From assembly GCA_026929865.2 (NCBI GenBank), contig CM049404.1, forward strand, positions 2,564,501-2,628,500: a stretch of 64,000 bases of DNA, in the 5' to 3' direction. Under the pieces are notes generated by a model. That model had not been told where the DNA came from. It saw only the letters and a list, made by a program, of their open reading frames with translations, and made no database searches. Shown here piece by piece: positions 47,490 to 60,620 of this stretch. The stretch is from Hyperoplus lanceolatus (taxonomy: Eukaryota > Chordata > Actinopteri > Uranoscopiformes > Ammodytidae). The first letter of the stretch is position 1. Each line of letters starts with the position of its first letter. The position numbers and the translations under genes are program-made.

Positions 47490-47537
47490 CTTTAGTGGAT
47501 ACATCATGGTTCACTTGAATAGAATAGAGCCATTGTA

Positions 47538-47760
47538 ACGGTAACACTTTGGAATGTGGGTACATAAATTAACTGTTAGTTAATGCTTAGTTAAAGCTAT
47601 TAACAGTTAGGTAATGGGTGGTTAATGTTTATTAAGCATTACCTAACTGTCAATGCTTAGTTATTAACAGTTAGTTCATGATTGGTTAAACATTAACAAT
47701 GCTTAGTTAAAGTACCATCAGTTAAGCATTAACTAGCCATAACAGTTTCTCTGCTAGTTA
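47538..47760. mobile_element. GGTAACACTTTG-type repeat, partial
   Basis: GGTAACACTTTGGAATG followed by repeated TTAGTTAATGCTTAG-like units, the same style as the 24040 and 35060 repeats. Confidence 0.55.
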
Positions 47761-47774
47761 TACAACTAACATCC

Positions 47775-47860
47775 TCCGGTGCTAGGGATCAAACCAATGA
47801 CCTCATGGTTCCTAGTCGGCCACCATGCCTCTAGGCCATCCTACCACCTCAAATGAATAA
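47775..47860 (-). mobile_element. Head of a tRNA-derived SINE
   Basis: Reverse strand carries GGCCTAGAGGCATGGTGG (box A-like) and GGTTTGATCCC (box B). Confidence 0.5.
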
Positions 47861-47916
47861 TTCTATCATCATGAATAAACACAAAATAATTCTGAGCATC
47901 TGTAACCAAACATTTC

Positions 47917-48175
47917 ATTTTCATTTCATTTAACTTTTATTTATCCTCGAGAGACCAATTGAGGGGTGACCCTCATTTTCAATGGTGTCGAGTTCAAACA
48001 AATTCCAAGGAAAAACAACAATGCATACACAATATTCAATGCAAATACATCAAATACACAACAACAGGTGAAGAGAAGAAAAAAACAAAAAGCAAAAAAA
48101 CAATTGAAACATTTACATAGTGGTGAAGAGTGGCAAACATAAAACTAGTATATGTTTGTAAACAAAACTGTTGGC
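47917..48175 (-). mobile_element. L2 family-A 3' end
   Basis: Reverse of CTCAATTGGTCTCTCGAGGA and the TAAATAAAAGTTAAATG tail, as at 1720-1975. Confidence 0.75.
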
Positions 48176-48244
48176 CCTGCTGCTTTAAACAAAAACAGTG
48201 AAACTAACTTTTACTAAAGTTTATATTTCAGTTATGAGAACATA

Positions 48245-49854
48245 CACTCAACAAAAATATAAACGCAACACTTTTGTTTTTGCTCCCATTTTTCATGAGA
48301 TGGACTTAAAGATCGAAAATTCATTCCAGATACACAATATTACCATTTCTCTCAAACATTGTTCACAAATCTGTCTAAATGTGTGATAGTGAGCACTTCT
48401 GCTTTGCTGAGATAATCCATCCCACCTCACAGGTGTGCCACATCAAGATGCTGATTTGACATCATGATTAGTGCACAGGTGTGCCTTAGACTGTCCACAA
48501 TAAAAGGCCACCCTGCAATGTGCAGTTTTGTCTCACAGCAAAATGCCACAGATGCCACAAGCATTGAGGGAGCGTGCAATTGGCATGCTGACAGCAGGAA
48601 TGTCAACCAGATCTGTTGCTCGTGCATTGAATGTTCATTTCTCCACCATAAGCCATAAGGCGTTTCAGAGAATATGGCAGTACATCCAACCGGCCTCACA
48701 ACCGCAGACCACGTGTAACCACACCAGCCCAGGACCTCCACATCCAGCAGGTTCACCTCCAAGATCGTCTGAGACCAGCCACTGAGACAGCTGCTGAAAC
48801 AATTGGTTTGCATAACCAAACAATTTCTGCACAAACTGTCAGAAACCGTCTCAGGGAAGCTCAACTGCATGCTCGTTGTCCTCATCGGGGTCATGACCTG
48901 ACTCCAGCTCGTCGCCGTAAAAGACTTGAGTGGGCAAATTCGATGGCGTCTGGCACGTTGGAGAGGTGTTCTCTTCACGGATGAATCTCGGTTTACATTG
49001 TTCAGGGCAGATGGCAGACTGCGTGTGTGGCGTCGTGTGGGTGAGCGCTTTGCTGATGTCAATGTTGTGGATCGAGTGGCCCATGGTGGTGGTGGGGTTA
49101 TGGTATGGGCAAGCATCTGTTATGGACGAAGAACACAGGCGCATTTTATTGATGGCATTTTGAATGCACAGAGATATCGTGATGAGATCCTGAGGCCCAT
49201 TGTTGTGCCATACATCCATGAACATCAACTCACGTTTCAGCAAGATAATGCACATGTTGCAAGGATCTGTACACAAAAAATAAGTTGAAAATGTCCCAGT
49301 TCTTGCATGGCCAGCATACTCACCGGACATGTCACCCATTGAGCATGTTTGGGATGTGCTTGACCGGCGTATACGACAGCGTGCACCACTTCCCACTAAT
49401 ATCCAGCAACTTCGCACAGCCATTGAAGAGGAGTGGACCAACATTCCACAGGCCACAATTGACAATCTGATAACCTCTATGCGAAGAAGATGTGTTGCAT
49501 TGCGTGAGGCAAATGGTGGTCACACCAGATACTGACTGGTTCTGAGTCCCCAGACCCCCAATAAAGCAAAACAATGCACATTTCAGAGTGGCCTTTTATT
49601 GTGGACAGTCTAAGGCACACCTGTGCACTAATCATGATGTCAGATCAGCATCTTGATGTGGCACACCTGTGAGGTGGGATGGATTATCTCAGCAAAGCAG
49701 AAGTGCTCACTATCACACATTTAGACAGATTTGTGAACAATGTTTGAGAGAAATGGTAATATTGTGTATCTGGAATGAATTTTCGATCTTTAAGTCCATC
49801 TCATGAAAAATGGGAGCAAAAACAAAAGTGTTGCGTTTATATTTTTGTTGAGTG
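48245..49854 (+). mobile_element. Tc1-like element, CACTCAACAAAAATATAAAC family, copy 2
   Basis: TA on both sides, intact inverted termini, very similar to the copy at 12043-13667. Confidence 0.93.
48543..49535 (+). pseudogene. Tc1-like transposase, copy 2
   Basis: MPQMPQALRERAIGMLTAG start. A small loss after HFSTIS (near 48655) shifts frame. From about 48926 to 49275 the catalytic part is open, with LFTDESRFTLF (first Asp kept), LRVWRRVGERFADVNVVDR, HGGGGVMVWASI and FQQDNAHVARIC. The frame shifts again near 49276 before SPIEHVWDVL and EANGGHTRY. Shares with copy 1 the short DNAH form of the usual DNARPH motif. Confidence 0.9.
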
Positions 49855-49856
49855 TA

Positions 49857-52059
49857 CCTTAGATCATGTTTAGTTCTCGGACAAAGCCAAAGTTACATAA
49901 TGCACCTTTAATCTATAAGAAACTTCTGACTGACTCTATTTAAGTGTTATAAACAGTTTCAGTTAAATTTCTCTCTGTGCATAGCTGTAGAACAAAGCTT
50001 CTGTAAGAAATGATTTGGGGGACTCCACTGTCAGAGGTGTGAAAGTGCCAAGGAGTTAAGCTCCCTGTACTCCTTACTGTCTGTCCGCTTCAGAAGCCTT
50101 GACTGACCCTGTCTCCCATCCCCATGCCCCCACCCTCCCCTCGTGTGTGCACGCTGAAAAAATCCCTTAATGGTGATCTAAAAAGCATGGCTCAGAGGAA
50201 GCAGCTGACCAGTGTCAACTATTGCCACGGTTAGTAAAGAAATGTTCGCCAAGCATTTGCTGGAGATCGCTTAGTATGCAATTGACATTGAACTGTAATA
50301 TTATTACTGATTCCTTATTGAAAGAGACATAGAGATGGAGACACTTTTCTTTTTTGGTCAAAATACATGATGTGTGTGAGAGAGTGAGTAAAAAGTAATC
50401 CAGTGTGAGCCGAGACTGAGAAAAGACAAGGCGGATATACTCACGTTGAAGCTTTGAGTTCAGTATCATTTGAACAAGGCCAACTGTCCTTTACAGTGGT
50501 GGTCCAAAAAGCCTCAATAGCCAGCTTGTGTCAGAGGATACCAGCCGACAGAGATCACTCAGCAATATAAGGCTGCACACATTAAAACACAGACCACTGG
50601 GCAATGGTCGTTGGGCTGTAAGAAAACCAAGAACTTTTTGGTTTTTGGTTGGGACCCGGGCACATTTCTTATGTCTCTCCATTCATGCCACTGAACACAA
50701 ACCACTGTTTGAGATGAACAGTTCCATAGAGTAGCAACCTTAATTGGATGGAAAGAAAAAGTAGGGATGCAACAAGGTTATAAAGTCCTAAAGTTAGTTT
50801 CTACAGCACCTCAAAATGTATCCACACTCTACCTTAAGTTATAGCTGTCAGTAATGTGGCAGCATTCACACATATCACGTATGACACGTTTTTACTATTT
50901 GAAGCGTTTATTTGAGTGTGAAAGACCCTCTCACAAAAATAGATTAAATGAAGTTACCAAAAATAATATTATTAATATATACTATTTTTACATTTCTACA
51001 GTACTCACATTGAGTATTCAGCAACACATTTCATCATTCACGTACCACTATCAAGCCCCTAAGGTCAGTGTCCAGTGCAACTACAGCCCCATACTGTTCT
51101 CAATGGGAGCACTATAGCAATGCAACGATTCAACCATCAACTTCTCTTTCACAAACCAGATTATATAACAACATTAATACATGTTTCTCACGCAAGGACC
51201 ACAAAGGGACTTGAGGTTTTCTAATTCTAATCACAGTGCGCTTTGTTCATTCTTCAATGAGCCAAGGTATTACAACAAGTTATTCGATGCTTTAAAGACA
51301 AGTGGAGAATGGAAACTACTTTAGATCAGTAAAGCAAACAAATGATTTCTGTGAATATGCTGCATTGGATGTCCATTGAAACATGGAGCCTGAGGCTGAA
51401 TGGTGGAGTGGATGGTGGGGGTCAAATGATCCCAGTAGTAATGTTCAAGGGGTTTACTGGTCCGTTCACATAATACTGTGAAAAGTGAGACACAAAAGTG
51501 GATTTTAACATGTATTCACAAACACAACACTTACAAAGGAGCGGCATTGAGCAATGAAATATTCCAATGGCTTTTTGAATATGCATGTGCTGGCTTGACG
51601 CGTACGTTTAACTGATGGTACAGTAAAAGTGGCAACGGAAATGCAAAGTGCCAGTGGAAAAGAGACACAATTTCAACTCCTTTCTATATCCAAATACTTC
51701 TATTCAGTGTGCTACACACAGAGGACCTTCGCTTCCTGGTTGTGATAGGAATGGAGAGATGGGAGAGGAGGAGTAAAGGGGTGTGGAGATACAAGATAGG
51801 GGAGTAGAGGATGTGTGCCCTTAGTCAATTGAAAATGTGTAAGGGCGCAGGGTACAAGCTACACACCGGAGATAAGAGGCAACTCTCTGTCTCTCTGTGC
51901 TGTTCTCTTTCCTCACCTCTCTTGCCCTCTTCCTCCCTTATCATCTCTTTCTTTCATTCCTCCTCCCCACAGCACCAGTATTAATGGAGCCGCAGATGGT
52001 AAAACAGTCTGTCCCTCTGACAAGTCAAAAGCAGCCTCCCATGTCAAAGGATATAAGGA
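49857..52059. other. Long intron stretch without recognised repeats
   Basis: About 2.2 kb with no element ends identified, the longest such interval here. Near 51971 a pyrimidine tract and CCCCACAG precede a short open patch (STSINGAADGK...), not matched to the host gene. Confidence 0.45.
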
Positions 52060-53899
52060 TCCTATTCATTATCATATTGCACATTGTAAATATGTTTCAT
52101 CACATTGCACATTTCAATTTAACTTATCTACTTTTTACTTTCTACTCTATTTCATACATACTGTTTTATATTTCATAGAAAATTATGTTGCACTACTTAG
52201 TATTTAGAATGTATCTTATGTAAATATTGTTTATCTTATTCAACTCTATAGGGGAGAGGGCCTGAGTTGTGCCACCCCTTGTTTCTAGATAACCGTGGAA
52301 GAAATTGGAAATGTGACCATATATTTAAGAAGAGCCATCCATTTGACTCTTCCTGTAAAGAAGGGAGACACAAGGAATGAGATGATGACTATGGCAATCT
52401 AGGATGTGTGTCCTTAATGCCTGAGGGTTTTCTGAAAAAATAGTATGAATTGTAAAGTCTACCAAAACCTTAATATCTAAGCCTGTGTAGCACATAGAAA
52501 CATTAAATAAAATACATTTAAAAGGTAAGGTTCACAGGTTTTATTTAAACATGCTCCCTTAGCGCTTACAAACCAACGCATTTTTCTAAAAATCGTCAAA
52601 ATTAGATGGGGGAGAAAAAAATAATAAATAATATAAAATACTTAAAAATAATGTGCTAAACGAGGTTATAATCCTGCTTTCTTTTAGCATGGATAGTAGT
52701 GACTGAGTGTGTAGTAGAGGGATACAGATAGACAGATATAGGAAGGAGAAGATGGCTTTATTTTATTATTTAGTTCAGTTATCACTGGCACCATAAATCC
52801 GACTTCCCAGTACAACTGGAACGCAGACTGACTCCTGCTGTCAGGAGCCGATCAGCTGGTCCAAACGGCTGTATACTACGGAGATGAAAACGAAACTGAA
52901 ACTTAACTATCGCCTGGCTGGGCTGAATTTGAGTTGGAGAAGCAAAATATAGCCTAAATTCATAAATATTGTTAATAAATAGATGCAATGTGTTGTGTGA
53001 TTTTCGTCAGTAGCCTATAGTAGACCTTGATTCTGCGTTCCGAACGCCAGTAACTGTTCTGTAATACACTATCGCTGACACAGCTGGCGTATTTTTTTAT
53101 CATTATTTATCTATTAATTTTTTGATTGGCGTGATTTTCGGCAAACCACAAATTTTTTTGGGTGGTCACGTGGTCTTAAAAAATCAACAAAACCCACCTC
53201 ATGTGTTTTTGAACCAATAACGGTGCATTCTATGTTGCGCACGCCATGAAAATTAGATAAAGTAACAATGCTGCATGACGCAGCATCAGGCAGGAGATAC
53301 AATGTGGCATCGCGCAGCAGCCGTCATCAGTGGGTTAAGCTAAAGTAAAATTTCCATGATTATAGACACGTTTGAAAACATTTGACACATGTTTTAGCAC
53401 TTTAGTATGCTACACTTTGATTCTATGCAGTTAGCACGATGTTAGCCCTAAACTGCTGCATCATGCTAGTTATCAAAAATTCTGGGGTTGGGGTGATTTT
53501 TGCCAAAGGGCCTAGGTGAGTTATAAGTAATTAAGTAAGTAAAATGTATTTATAAAAGCACATTTATAACAGTTTGCACTGTCCAAGGTGCTGTACATTC
53601 AGCAGGTAAACAATGAAGGTAAAATAATAATAACAAAAATGAAAGACATAAAGCCCATGCATCCACTTAGAAACAAAGATAGTAGTGCAGAGGTAAGATA
53701 GTTAATGGGGAGGAAAAGCCAGGGTGTACATATGGGTTTTGAGCCTTGATTTAAAGGCAGAAATGGAGGGGGAATCACATTTGTCAGGTGGCAGTTGGTT
53801 CCACAAGCATGGAGAAACTAGTGCAAAGTACATTTCTGAGAGTGGTGCCAGTGGCATGGCTGTATACGCTGGTCACCAATAAGATATTGATCGTCTACA

Positions 53900-54021
53900 G
53901 TAGCTCAGAAGAAACTGACATCTCCATTCCACTTAACGACACCACTGACAAAAGTTCAGATGGCCAAAAAGATGATGATGGTGACTTTGTCATTGTGAGC
54001 TTTGCAGGCAAAACCACCTAG
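53900..54021 (+). pseudogene. Conserved block of the GGGGAGAGTGG element
   Basis: SSSEETDISIPLNDTTDKSS then DGQKDDDGDFVIVSFAGKTT and a stop, almost the same as 8893-9021. An in-frame Met upstream at 53788 comes from the adjacent LINE fragment, so expression as drawn is doubtful. Confidence 0.4.
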
Positions 54022-54149
54022 ATCTGCAAGACCTTGTTTAAGAAAATTGACCTTTAATCTTTGTAAAATATTTACTTTATTTACTTTAAATAAACCTTAA
54101 ATAAGTAATTGTCTAATGGATTTGTCCTGCATTACAGTTTATGAGATAT

Positions 54150-54152
54150 ATA

Positions 54153-54195
<43 letters not shown>

Positions 54196-54295
54196 TATTT
54201 TATTTTTTCATTTTAATTATTAATATTTTTTTTTTTTTTAAGGGGGAGGGGAAGAAGGAAAGGGGTTGGGCGACCCCCCCCCCCCCCCATAAGAT
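54150..54295. repeat. Second homopolymer-rich patch
   Basis: Long T run, A run, T run, then G- and C-runs, inside the DNA element and next to (TA)n (54318-54354). Confidence 0.7.
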
Positions 54296-54315
54296 TCAGA
54301 TACACAGATACACAG

Positions 54316-54356
<41 letters not shown>

Positions 54357-55207
54357 ATGGTACAATTTACCCCATGGTATTCTATCTTGTGGGACAACAT
54401 ACAACACACCGGGGGCAAGTTGTGCCACAAGACAACTTTTTTTCCTAAAGCTATATTTCTTAAACAGTTTATTCCAGATCCAAAGTTGTTATTGCCAGGG
54501 ATGCACAACATCCTGAAATATATGTGCATATTTGAGTTGGAGACATAACTGTCAAGGCCTCACTTTATAATCACTTTGAGTAAAAAGTGGCACATCTCAC
54601 CCCACTCTCCCCTATATATATATTTTTTTTATCGTTCCAACTGCACTGTGGGCCAGAGATAAAAAAACATTTTGAATATGACGTATGTCTTGCATATATC
54701 AGAACTGACAATAAAAGACTTTGACTTGACTTGACGGACCCGTTTACCTTCTACTCTTGTTCTCCCTATACATGGCATCCAGAATCAGTATTCCCCGACT
54801 TCCTTCTCTACAACAGGGGATTAAATGTTGCAATATAAGGCTCATTTTCAGGGCTTAAAAATTGTAATTTGTGTTTCTACTAGAAACAGTTTTCATGGTA
54901 TAGTGTGCAAAAAACAAGTGCAATTGCTGAATCTCCTCTTTTTTGGTTGGTGTATCACTGTTGGAGGGAGTGCAGGTTTTTCTGAAGTGTTCCCTTGTAT
55001 GTTTTCAACTTCATTGTATGTGAAAAAAAGATTAACAAATGATCACATTCTGTTTTACAGTGCCCTCCAAAAGTATTGGAACAATGAGGCCAATTCCTTT
55101 ATTTTTGCTGTAGACTGGAAACATTTGGGTTTGACACCAAAAGATGAATATGAGACAATAGATCAACATTTCAGCTTTAATTTCCAGGTATTTACATCTG
55201 GATCTGA

Positions 55208-56609
55208 GGGGTATACTACGAAGCGAGATTAAGGGCTGAGCGAGGTCTGTTGAGTCTAAAGCCAGAGTTTTCAGTATCACGAAAGGTGGCTCTCTTTCTA
55301 CCTGGCTAGATCACTGTGGTAACAGAGGCTGCACGGCTAACCTGCCCAGACCAGTTTTTGTTCCAGAGTTTGAGCTTAAATTCGGCTCTTAGAGCGCTGC
55401 CCTTTAAGGAAACTACACATTTTGAAATCCCGCGGAGGCGCGGACCTGACTATATTGTCTGAGCGATACTTCTCACTGAGTAAACTAGTTAAATCAGTAA
55501 ACTTATTGATCAGTAAGTTAATGAACGAAACAAAGCCGTGACATAAGGCTTAGCCTACATTAGAGTGAACTGTAACATCGCGCTGTGGCTTTTTGCCACA
55601 AGCATACAGTTATTGATGCAGAAAATGTAAAATAGCCTAGACCTACTGTATGCAGCACCACTCTATGCTCTCACCTCAAATGATTTTACCTGGCGATCTA
55701 TACACACTGGCTCTTAATGAAGCGTTCTATAAAATCACAGGTTGCAACATTATTTCACTGTGGGCTTCTTTCTTTTCATCAGTAGCGATTACAGTTGTGT
55801 TGTGACAGGTGACAGCTGTCACAGTTCGGACATCGCTGCAGACTCGCAGGTTAAGCTTCTCACAGTAGATTTATATTTGTCCGGAAAATACAGACTAGCC
55901 TACAGGTTTTGTATCTAGGCTATTTATTTTAATGATATTTATACGATGCAAATAAAGGGCTATTAGCCTAAATCAAAATCAAAATTGTATTAATTTTGAT
56001 GTGGCCCAAAACTAACGTGATTTTCCATATAGGCTATGCTATTCATTAGGGGACAGTGTCAGACTTAAATCAGATTATTAATTGTAGGATTATCAACTAG
56101 GCTAAATGGTGTACTGTTTAAATCCGAGTTCAACCTTTAATTGCTTTATAATGTCATTTATTTTACAGATCGATCTCACTGCGAGAACGATCTGTAAAAT
56201 AAATGAATCAATTCAGTAGCCCAATTTTCTGACAACATTCCACTCTCTCCTTATTTGCAGTATGAGTTTTTTTCGGCTCTCTGTTTGCTGCTGTTCTGTG
56301 ATCATTCAGACTGACAAACTCTTCCTCTTGAGTGAAGTCAGCGAAGTCAGCTGCTCGCAATCAGTCCGTTAGTGTAAAGTTAGCGGCACAAGATCAGTCC
56401 AGTCTGTGCGGAAGCAGAGTCAAATGACGGCATAACGCCCCCTCTCATGTGGACGCGCACAGAGCCTGAAGCCGAAACCCTCGTTCAACATAAGAGGTTG
56501 ATAACTGCCTTCGTGATACCAGTTAGCTCTGAGCGAGGGTTTGTGTTATATTGAACCAGATCAAAAAAAGAGGGCCGGGCTCTGTTGAGTTTGCTTTGTC
56601 GTATACCCC
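55208..56609. mobile_element. GGGGTATACTACGAAGC element with 5-bp target duplication
   Basis: Starts GGGGTATACTACGAAGCG and ends GCTTTGTCGTATACCCC. The flanking TCTGA occurs on both sides (55203-55207, 56610-56614). The related Tc1 at 3497 shows the undisrupted target (GGATCCGATTACAG). No transposase; holds a 17-bp hairpin at 56156-56204. Superfamily not assigned. Confidence 0.85.
56156..56204. repeat. 17-bp perfect hairpin
   Basis: ATTTATTTTACAGATCG (56156-56172) and its exact complement (56188-56204), 15-nt loop. Confidence 0.92.
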
Positions 56610-56982
56610 TCTGATACACCACTGACAAGATAGCATTAATTGAAAAGGAACAACACAATTTTAGGTGAGCATAAATATTGGAACAGATAGACTTAAAATA
56701 TTAAAGGGAATAAGACTTAATATTTTGCTGCAATTCCTTCAATATTGCAACAAATCTACCTGTTCCAATACTTTTGCTCACCTAAAAATGTGGTGTTCCT
56801 TTATAAATAATGCTAACTTCTCAGTTGTGTATCAGATCCAAATGTAAATACCTGGAAATGAAAGCTGAAATGTTGATCTATTGTCTCATATTCATATTTC
56901 GTGTCAAAGCCACATGTTTCCAGTCTACAGCATAGATAAAGGAATTAGCCCTACTGTTCCAATACTTTTGGAGAGCACTGTA

Positions 56983-57341
56983 TTTGTTTTACAAAACATC
57001 CAAACTTTTTAGGAATTGCGGTAGTAAATTAAGCTTTTTCCCAAACAGTTGAAAGTTAGCTGTCTCCCTCCCTGCCATATATCCCTACCTCTAACAAGCC
57101 TGCACATCCAGGTTTTGCAAAAATTGCCCAAGGGCTGTTTGGGTGGAAGTAGAGGAGAATGTTAAACAGAGTGTCAGACAGGATGTTAATCTTAACAGTG
57201 CAGGTTACAAGATTCAAAGGAGATTTTAAAATACACATTTGTCACATTACTAAATGTTTTGCCTTATTGCCGTAGTGCATTACACTCAGAATATATACAA
57301 AGTAAAAGAAAATGCAAGTAAATGTTCATTTATATTCTCAT
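56983..57341. other. Non-coding stretch
   Basis: Nothing recognised. Confidence 0.45.
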
Positions 57342-57456
57342 TTTTTTTCATTTGCCTTTATTTAAAAATTTAAAAGATCAATTGAGGGGTGACCCTCTTT
57401 TACAATGACGTCGAGTTTGTACAGATACACAATATACAATGAGAATACATAACAAG

Positions 57457-57508
<52 letters not shown>

Positions 57509-58110
57509 ACAACAATTTAAAACATTCAGATCAATTGAATGAAAGAGACAATAGCCTAATTAAAACAGTTACAAGTGTAGAGGGGCTGATTCAAAATAAT
57601 AATTTTAAATTGGTTAACAGTTATGAGTGTATTTATTTTAATTGTATGTTGTAGGCTGTTCCATGAGTCAGGGGCACTATGGCTAAAAGCGGTTTTACCA
57701 AGCTCAGACCGGGCATAGGGAACATATAACATAAGCATGTCAGTTGAGCGGGTTTGATAAAGCCCATCTGAAATAAGCAGCATTTCTGTCAAATAGAGTG
57801 GAAGCTTTCCAGTCAGAGCTTTATATATAAAAATATGCCAATGTGCATCACGTCTCTCCTTAAGGGAGGACCACCCAACCTTTTCACATAAAACACAATG
57901 GTTTATCTCATCTCCTTATAATCTCAACGAATGCTCCGATAAACCACATCACCGTAATCAAGGACAGGCATAAAAACTGCCTCAATAATCCTTTTCCTAC
58001 TGATCAACGGGAAGGTGGCTTTATTCCTATAAAAATATCCTATAGTGTAGAGAGCTGTGAAGTGATTAAAACGTATGAGAATTAAATATACAACAGTTTG
58101 AATAAGGAAT
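57342..58110 (-). mobile_element. L2 family-A LINE, 5'-truncated
   Basis: Minus strand: RNKATFPLISRKRIIEAVF, MPVLDYGDVVYRSI, then TEMLLISDGLYQTRSTDMLM, ARSELGKTAFSHSAPDSWN and TCNCFN, and the family tail. Contains (CA)n at 57461-57502 in its 3' UTR. Same family as 1408-1975 but longer at the 5' side. Not functional. Confidence 0.85.
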
Positions 58111-58171
58111 GTTCAGAATATAGTTTACTTTATCATTTATCATCAGACAATGACCTGGTTTCACAGCCACC

Positions 58172-58210
<39 letters not shown>

Positions 58211-59085
58211 AATGGTTAAACTGTCTTGACATTGAAAGATGCAAATAGACAATGGAATATAAAGCCAAACATCAAAAAAAAAAAAAAAAAAAGACACACT
58301 ATATTCGTAACATGTCCAAACTTGTAATACCACATACTGTATGTGTTGGCACATGCTCCCCACAGCACCAGAACATCACTTACTGTTTGTGCATTTTTTT
58401 CGCCCTCAAATCAATCACACAATTTGATTCATATTTTCCCTCCTCGGGTGCTACTTTCCTGTGAGATGTTAACAAGATTTTTCTAATTAGTTAGCTTGAA
58501 AACACAGTGGAGATACCAGTACTTTGTAGTTGACTGACAGGATAGCAATAAAAATGGCAATGTACTGTATAGGACAAACAATGTTTTATTATGTATCACC
58601 AAGACCATTAAGGAAAACACAAAAACATCAGTGTAACTGGGAGAGAAGCATGTTTTTAGGAGCGATAAAAGCATCTTCCTTATCAGTCCATTGGCTTTGC
58701 TTTAGGCCTTTGTAGTTGGTGGGGTGCTTTGTGTGCTCCTTTTTTTTTCCTTTTTCCAATTCCTCCCCCCTTTCATGTGTCCCCGTTTCTTTGTCTGGGT
58801 AAAAGCCCGACCGAGTCTGAGGCCTCTGTGTTATGTGTGCTTCCACATTCCCCCGCTGGAGATTAAAAATAATGGGCAGCGCCATTAATTAAGTCACTAA
58901 TCTGTTTATGTTTTGTCATATTTTACTGCTCAAAGATGCGTAGAGAACTCCCGCCACAAGAAAATTGGCAAGTTAAAAGGCTTTCGCAAGCACACACACA
59001 CACAACCAACAACACACATTCAAAACAACCCCATACATTACTCGATGGGCTGTCGGGAATGCAGTCATTCCACCAAAAAAAAAAG

Positions 59086-59122
<37 letters not shown>

Positions 59123-59940
59123 AGCGGCTCAGTTAATATTGTTGATTTAAGACCTCACCTTCAATATGCTGTAGCATGTGGACAGAGCTTTAGCTTTTTT
59201 GACAATTTTCTGCTTCAAGCGCCTTTTAATAAAGCACGTAGTAGCTCTATCAGGAGGCCATTTATTTCAAATTAAAGGAGAGTTCCTTATCTGCCTCAGC
59301 GGCCTCAAACGAGAGAGAGATAAAGATGGTGTGCGCCGGCTCGGTGTGGTCCCCCCTCTGCGTTGTTAATATGATGAGAGAAAAAGAGTTTGTGTGTGTG
59401 TGTGTGTGTGTGTGTGGGGGGGGGGGGGGTTGACCAAGACAGTTAGAGATGGAGTTGGTGAGAGAAAGGAGACAAAAACTTGTACGAAGAGAAGACTGAT
59501 TAAACATGCGAGATAAACCTTCAGAGGTGCTGTGAGGAGAACAGAGGAATCTGATTGGCTGTCATCTTTTGTGAATGTGCCTTGTGTTAGACAGCACCAA
59601 TCACTCTTTCTTTCTCATCTCTTTATCTCACTGTTCTATGTTCTCTCCATCTGGGCTCATTTTCCTCTTTAACCTCCATTACCCGTGCTCAGATAAACTC
59701 AGTCCTTGCATCATGATACTGTTGCTGATGATAACGTGAAGGCACGCCTATAGCTGCGTGGCTATGGATAGGCCCTAATTGAAAGACCGGGGGGTCAGCT
59801 CTCCTTCCCTGAATCAAAGCCCCAAAAGAGCCTTTCATTTGGGCTTTTCGATTACACCTGGTGTTAAATGCTCCTCCATAGAGAAAGTGTGTATAGAGAG
59901 GGCAACGGTTTAAATGTGTCAGCATGTAGGGAAGTGTGCG
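58111..59940. other. Intron stretch with simple repeats only
   Basis: (CA)n 58168-58204, an A run near 58274, (TC)n 59091-59119, (TG)n and a G run 59391-59428. No gene or element ends recognised. Confidence 0.5.
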
Positions 59941-59944
59941 TGAA

Positions 59945-60030
59945 GCTCCATTGTAATAGTAATAATAATACATTATATTATATATAGCGCTTTTCTAGCT
60001 ACTCAAAGACACAACAATAAAAATAGTACA
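59945..60030 (-). mobile_element. SINE/LINE tail fragment
   Basis: Reverse strand GAGTAGCTAGAAAAGCGCTA then TATATAATATAATG and ATT repeats, like the 3' part of the SINE at 9968. Confidence 0.55.
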
Positions 60031-60473
60031 CAAGGAATTTATAAATAGCAATAAAGCCAACCCAAAAAAACAAAAGCAAAGACAAGTTTATGTATTATTA
60101 TAATTGATATAATTCATACTGATAATATATTATTTGTGCGTTCATGTTAACGGTGTACTACTATGTGGGTGTGTACATCTCTGCTGGTGTGCCTTTTCTT
60201 TACCTGTGTGAGTGTGTGTAACACTACTCACTTGTCTCTGCTTCAATCACTCGGCATGCATTACAGTGAGGCAGCTGTCTGTCATAGGTAACAATCACAC
60301 AGACAGACAGGCGAAGACCAATTAGAACACAGCCCACATCAAATTATGCACGGCTCGTTCAATTCCTCAAAGCGCACTTTTCTGCTGTATTTCATCTGAA
60401 TGATCCTTCCCACTCAATTAAGTGTGATTTAGCACTAATTGTGTGATTTGCAACGGAGCACGTACTACACGGC

Positions 60474-60620
<147 letters not shown>

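Larger units (their letters stand above)
52251..54612 (+). mobile_element. GGGGAGAGTGG-type element, copy 3
   Basis: Starts GGGGAGAGGGCCTGAGTTG, ends CCCACTCTCCCC, flanked by TATA. The uninterrupted family-F copy at 26640 shows the empty target (CTCTATATTTT). It contains the L2 family-D fragment (53525-53850, minus), the conserved block (53900-54021) and extra sequence at about 52390-53340 not found in copy 2. Confidence 0.8.
52060..54736 (+). mobile_element. LINE-like 3' end, family F, split by a DNA element
   Basis: 52060-52250 and 54613-54736 are continuous in the copy at 26530-26760 (minus). The tail ends GACAATAAAAGACTTTGACT. Confidence 0.7.
55058..56980. mobile_element. Short Tc1-like MITE (CAGTGCCCTCCAAAAG) holding another element
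   Basis: TA-flanked; ends CAGTGCCCTCCAAAAGTATT and the inverted form. Without the insert at 55208-56609 it is only about 520 bp of terminal repeats, so it is a deletion derivative of the family at 3497. Confidence 0.85.
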
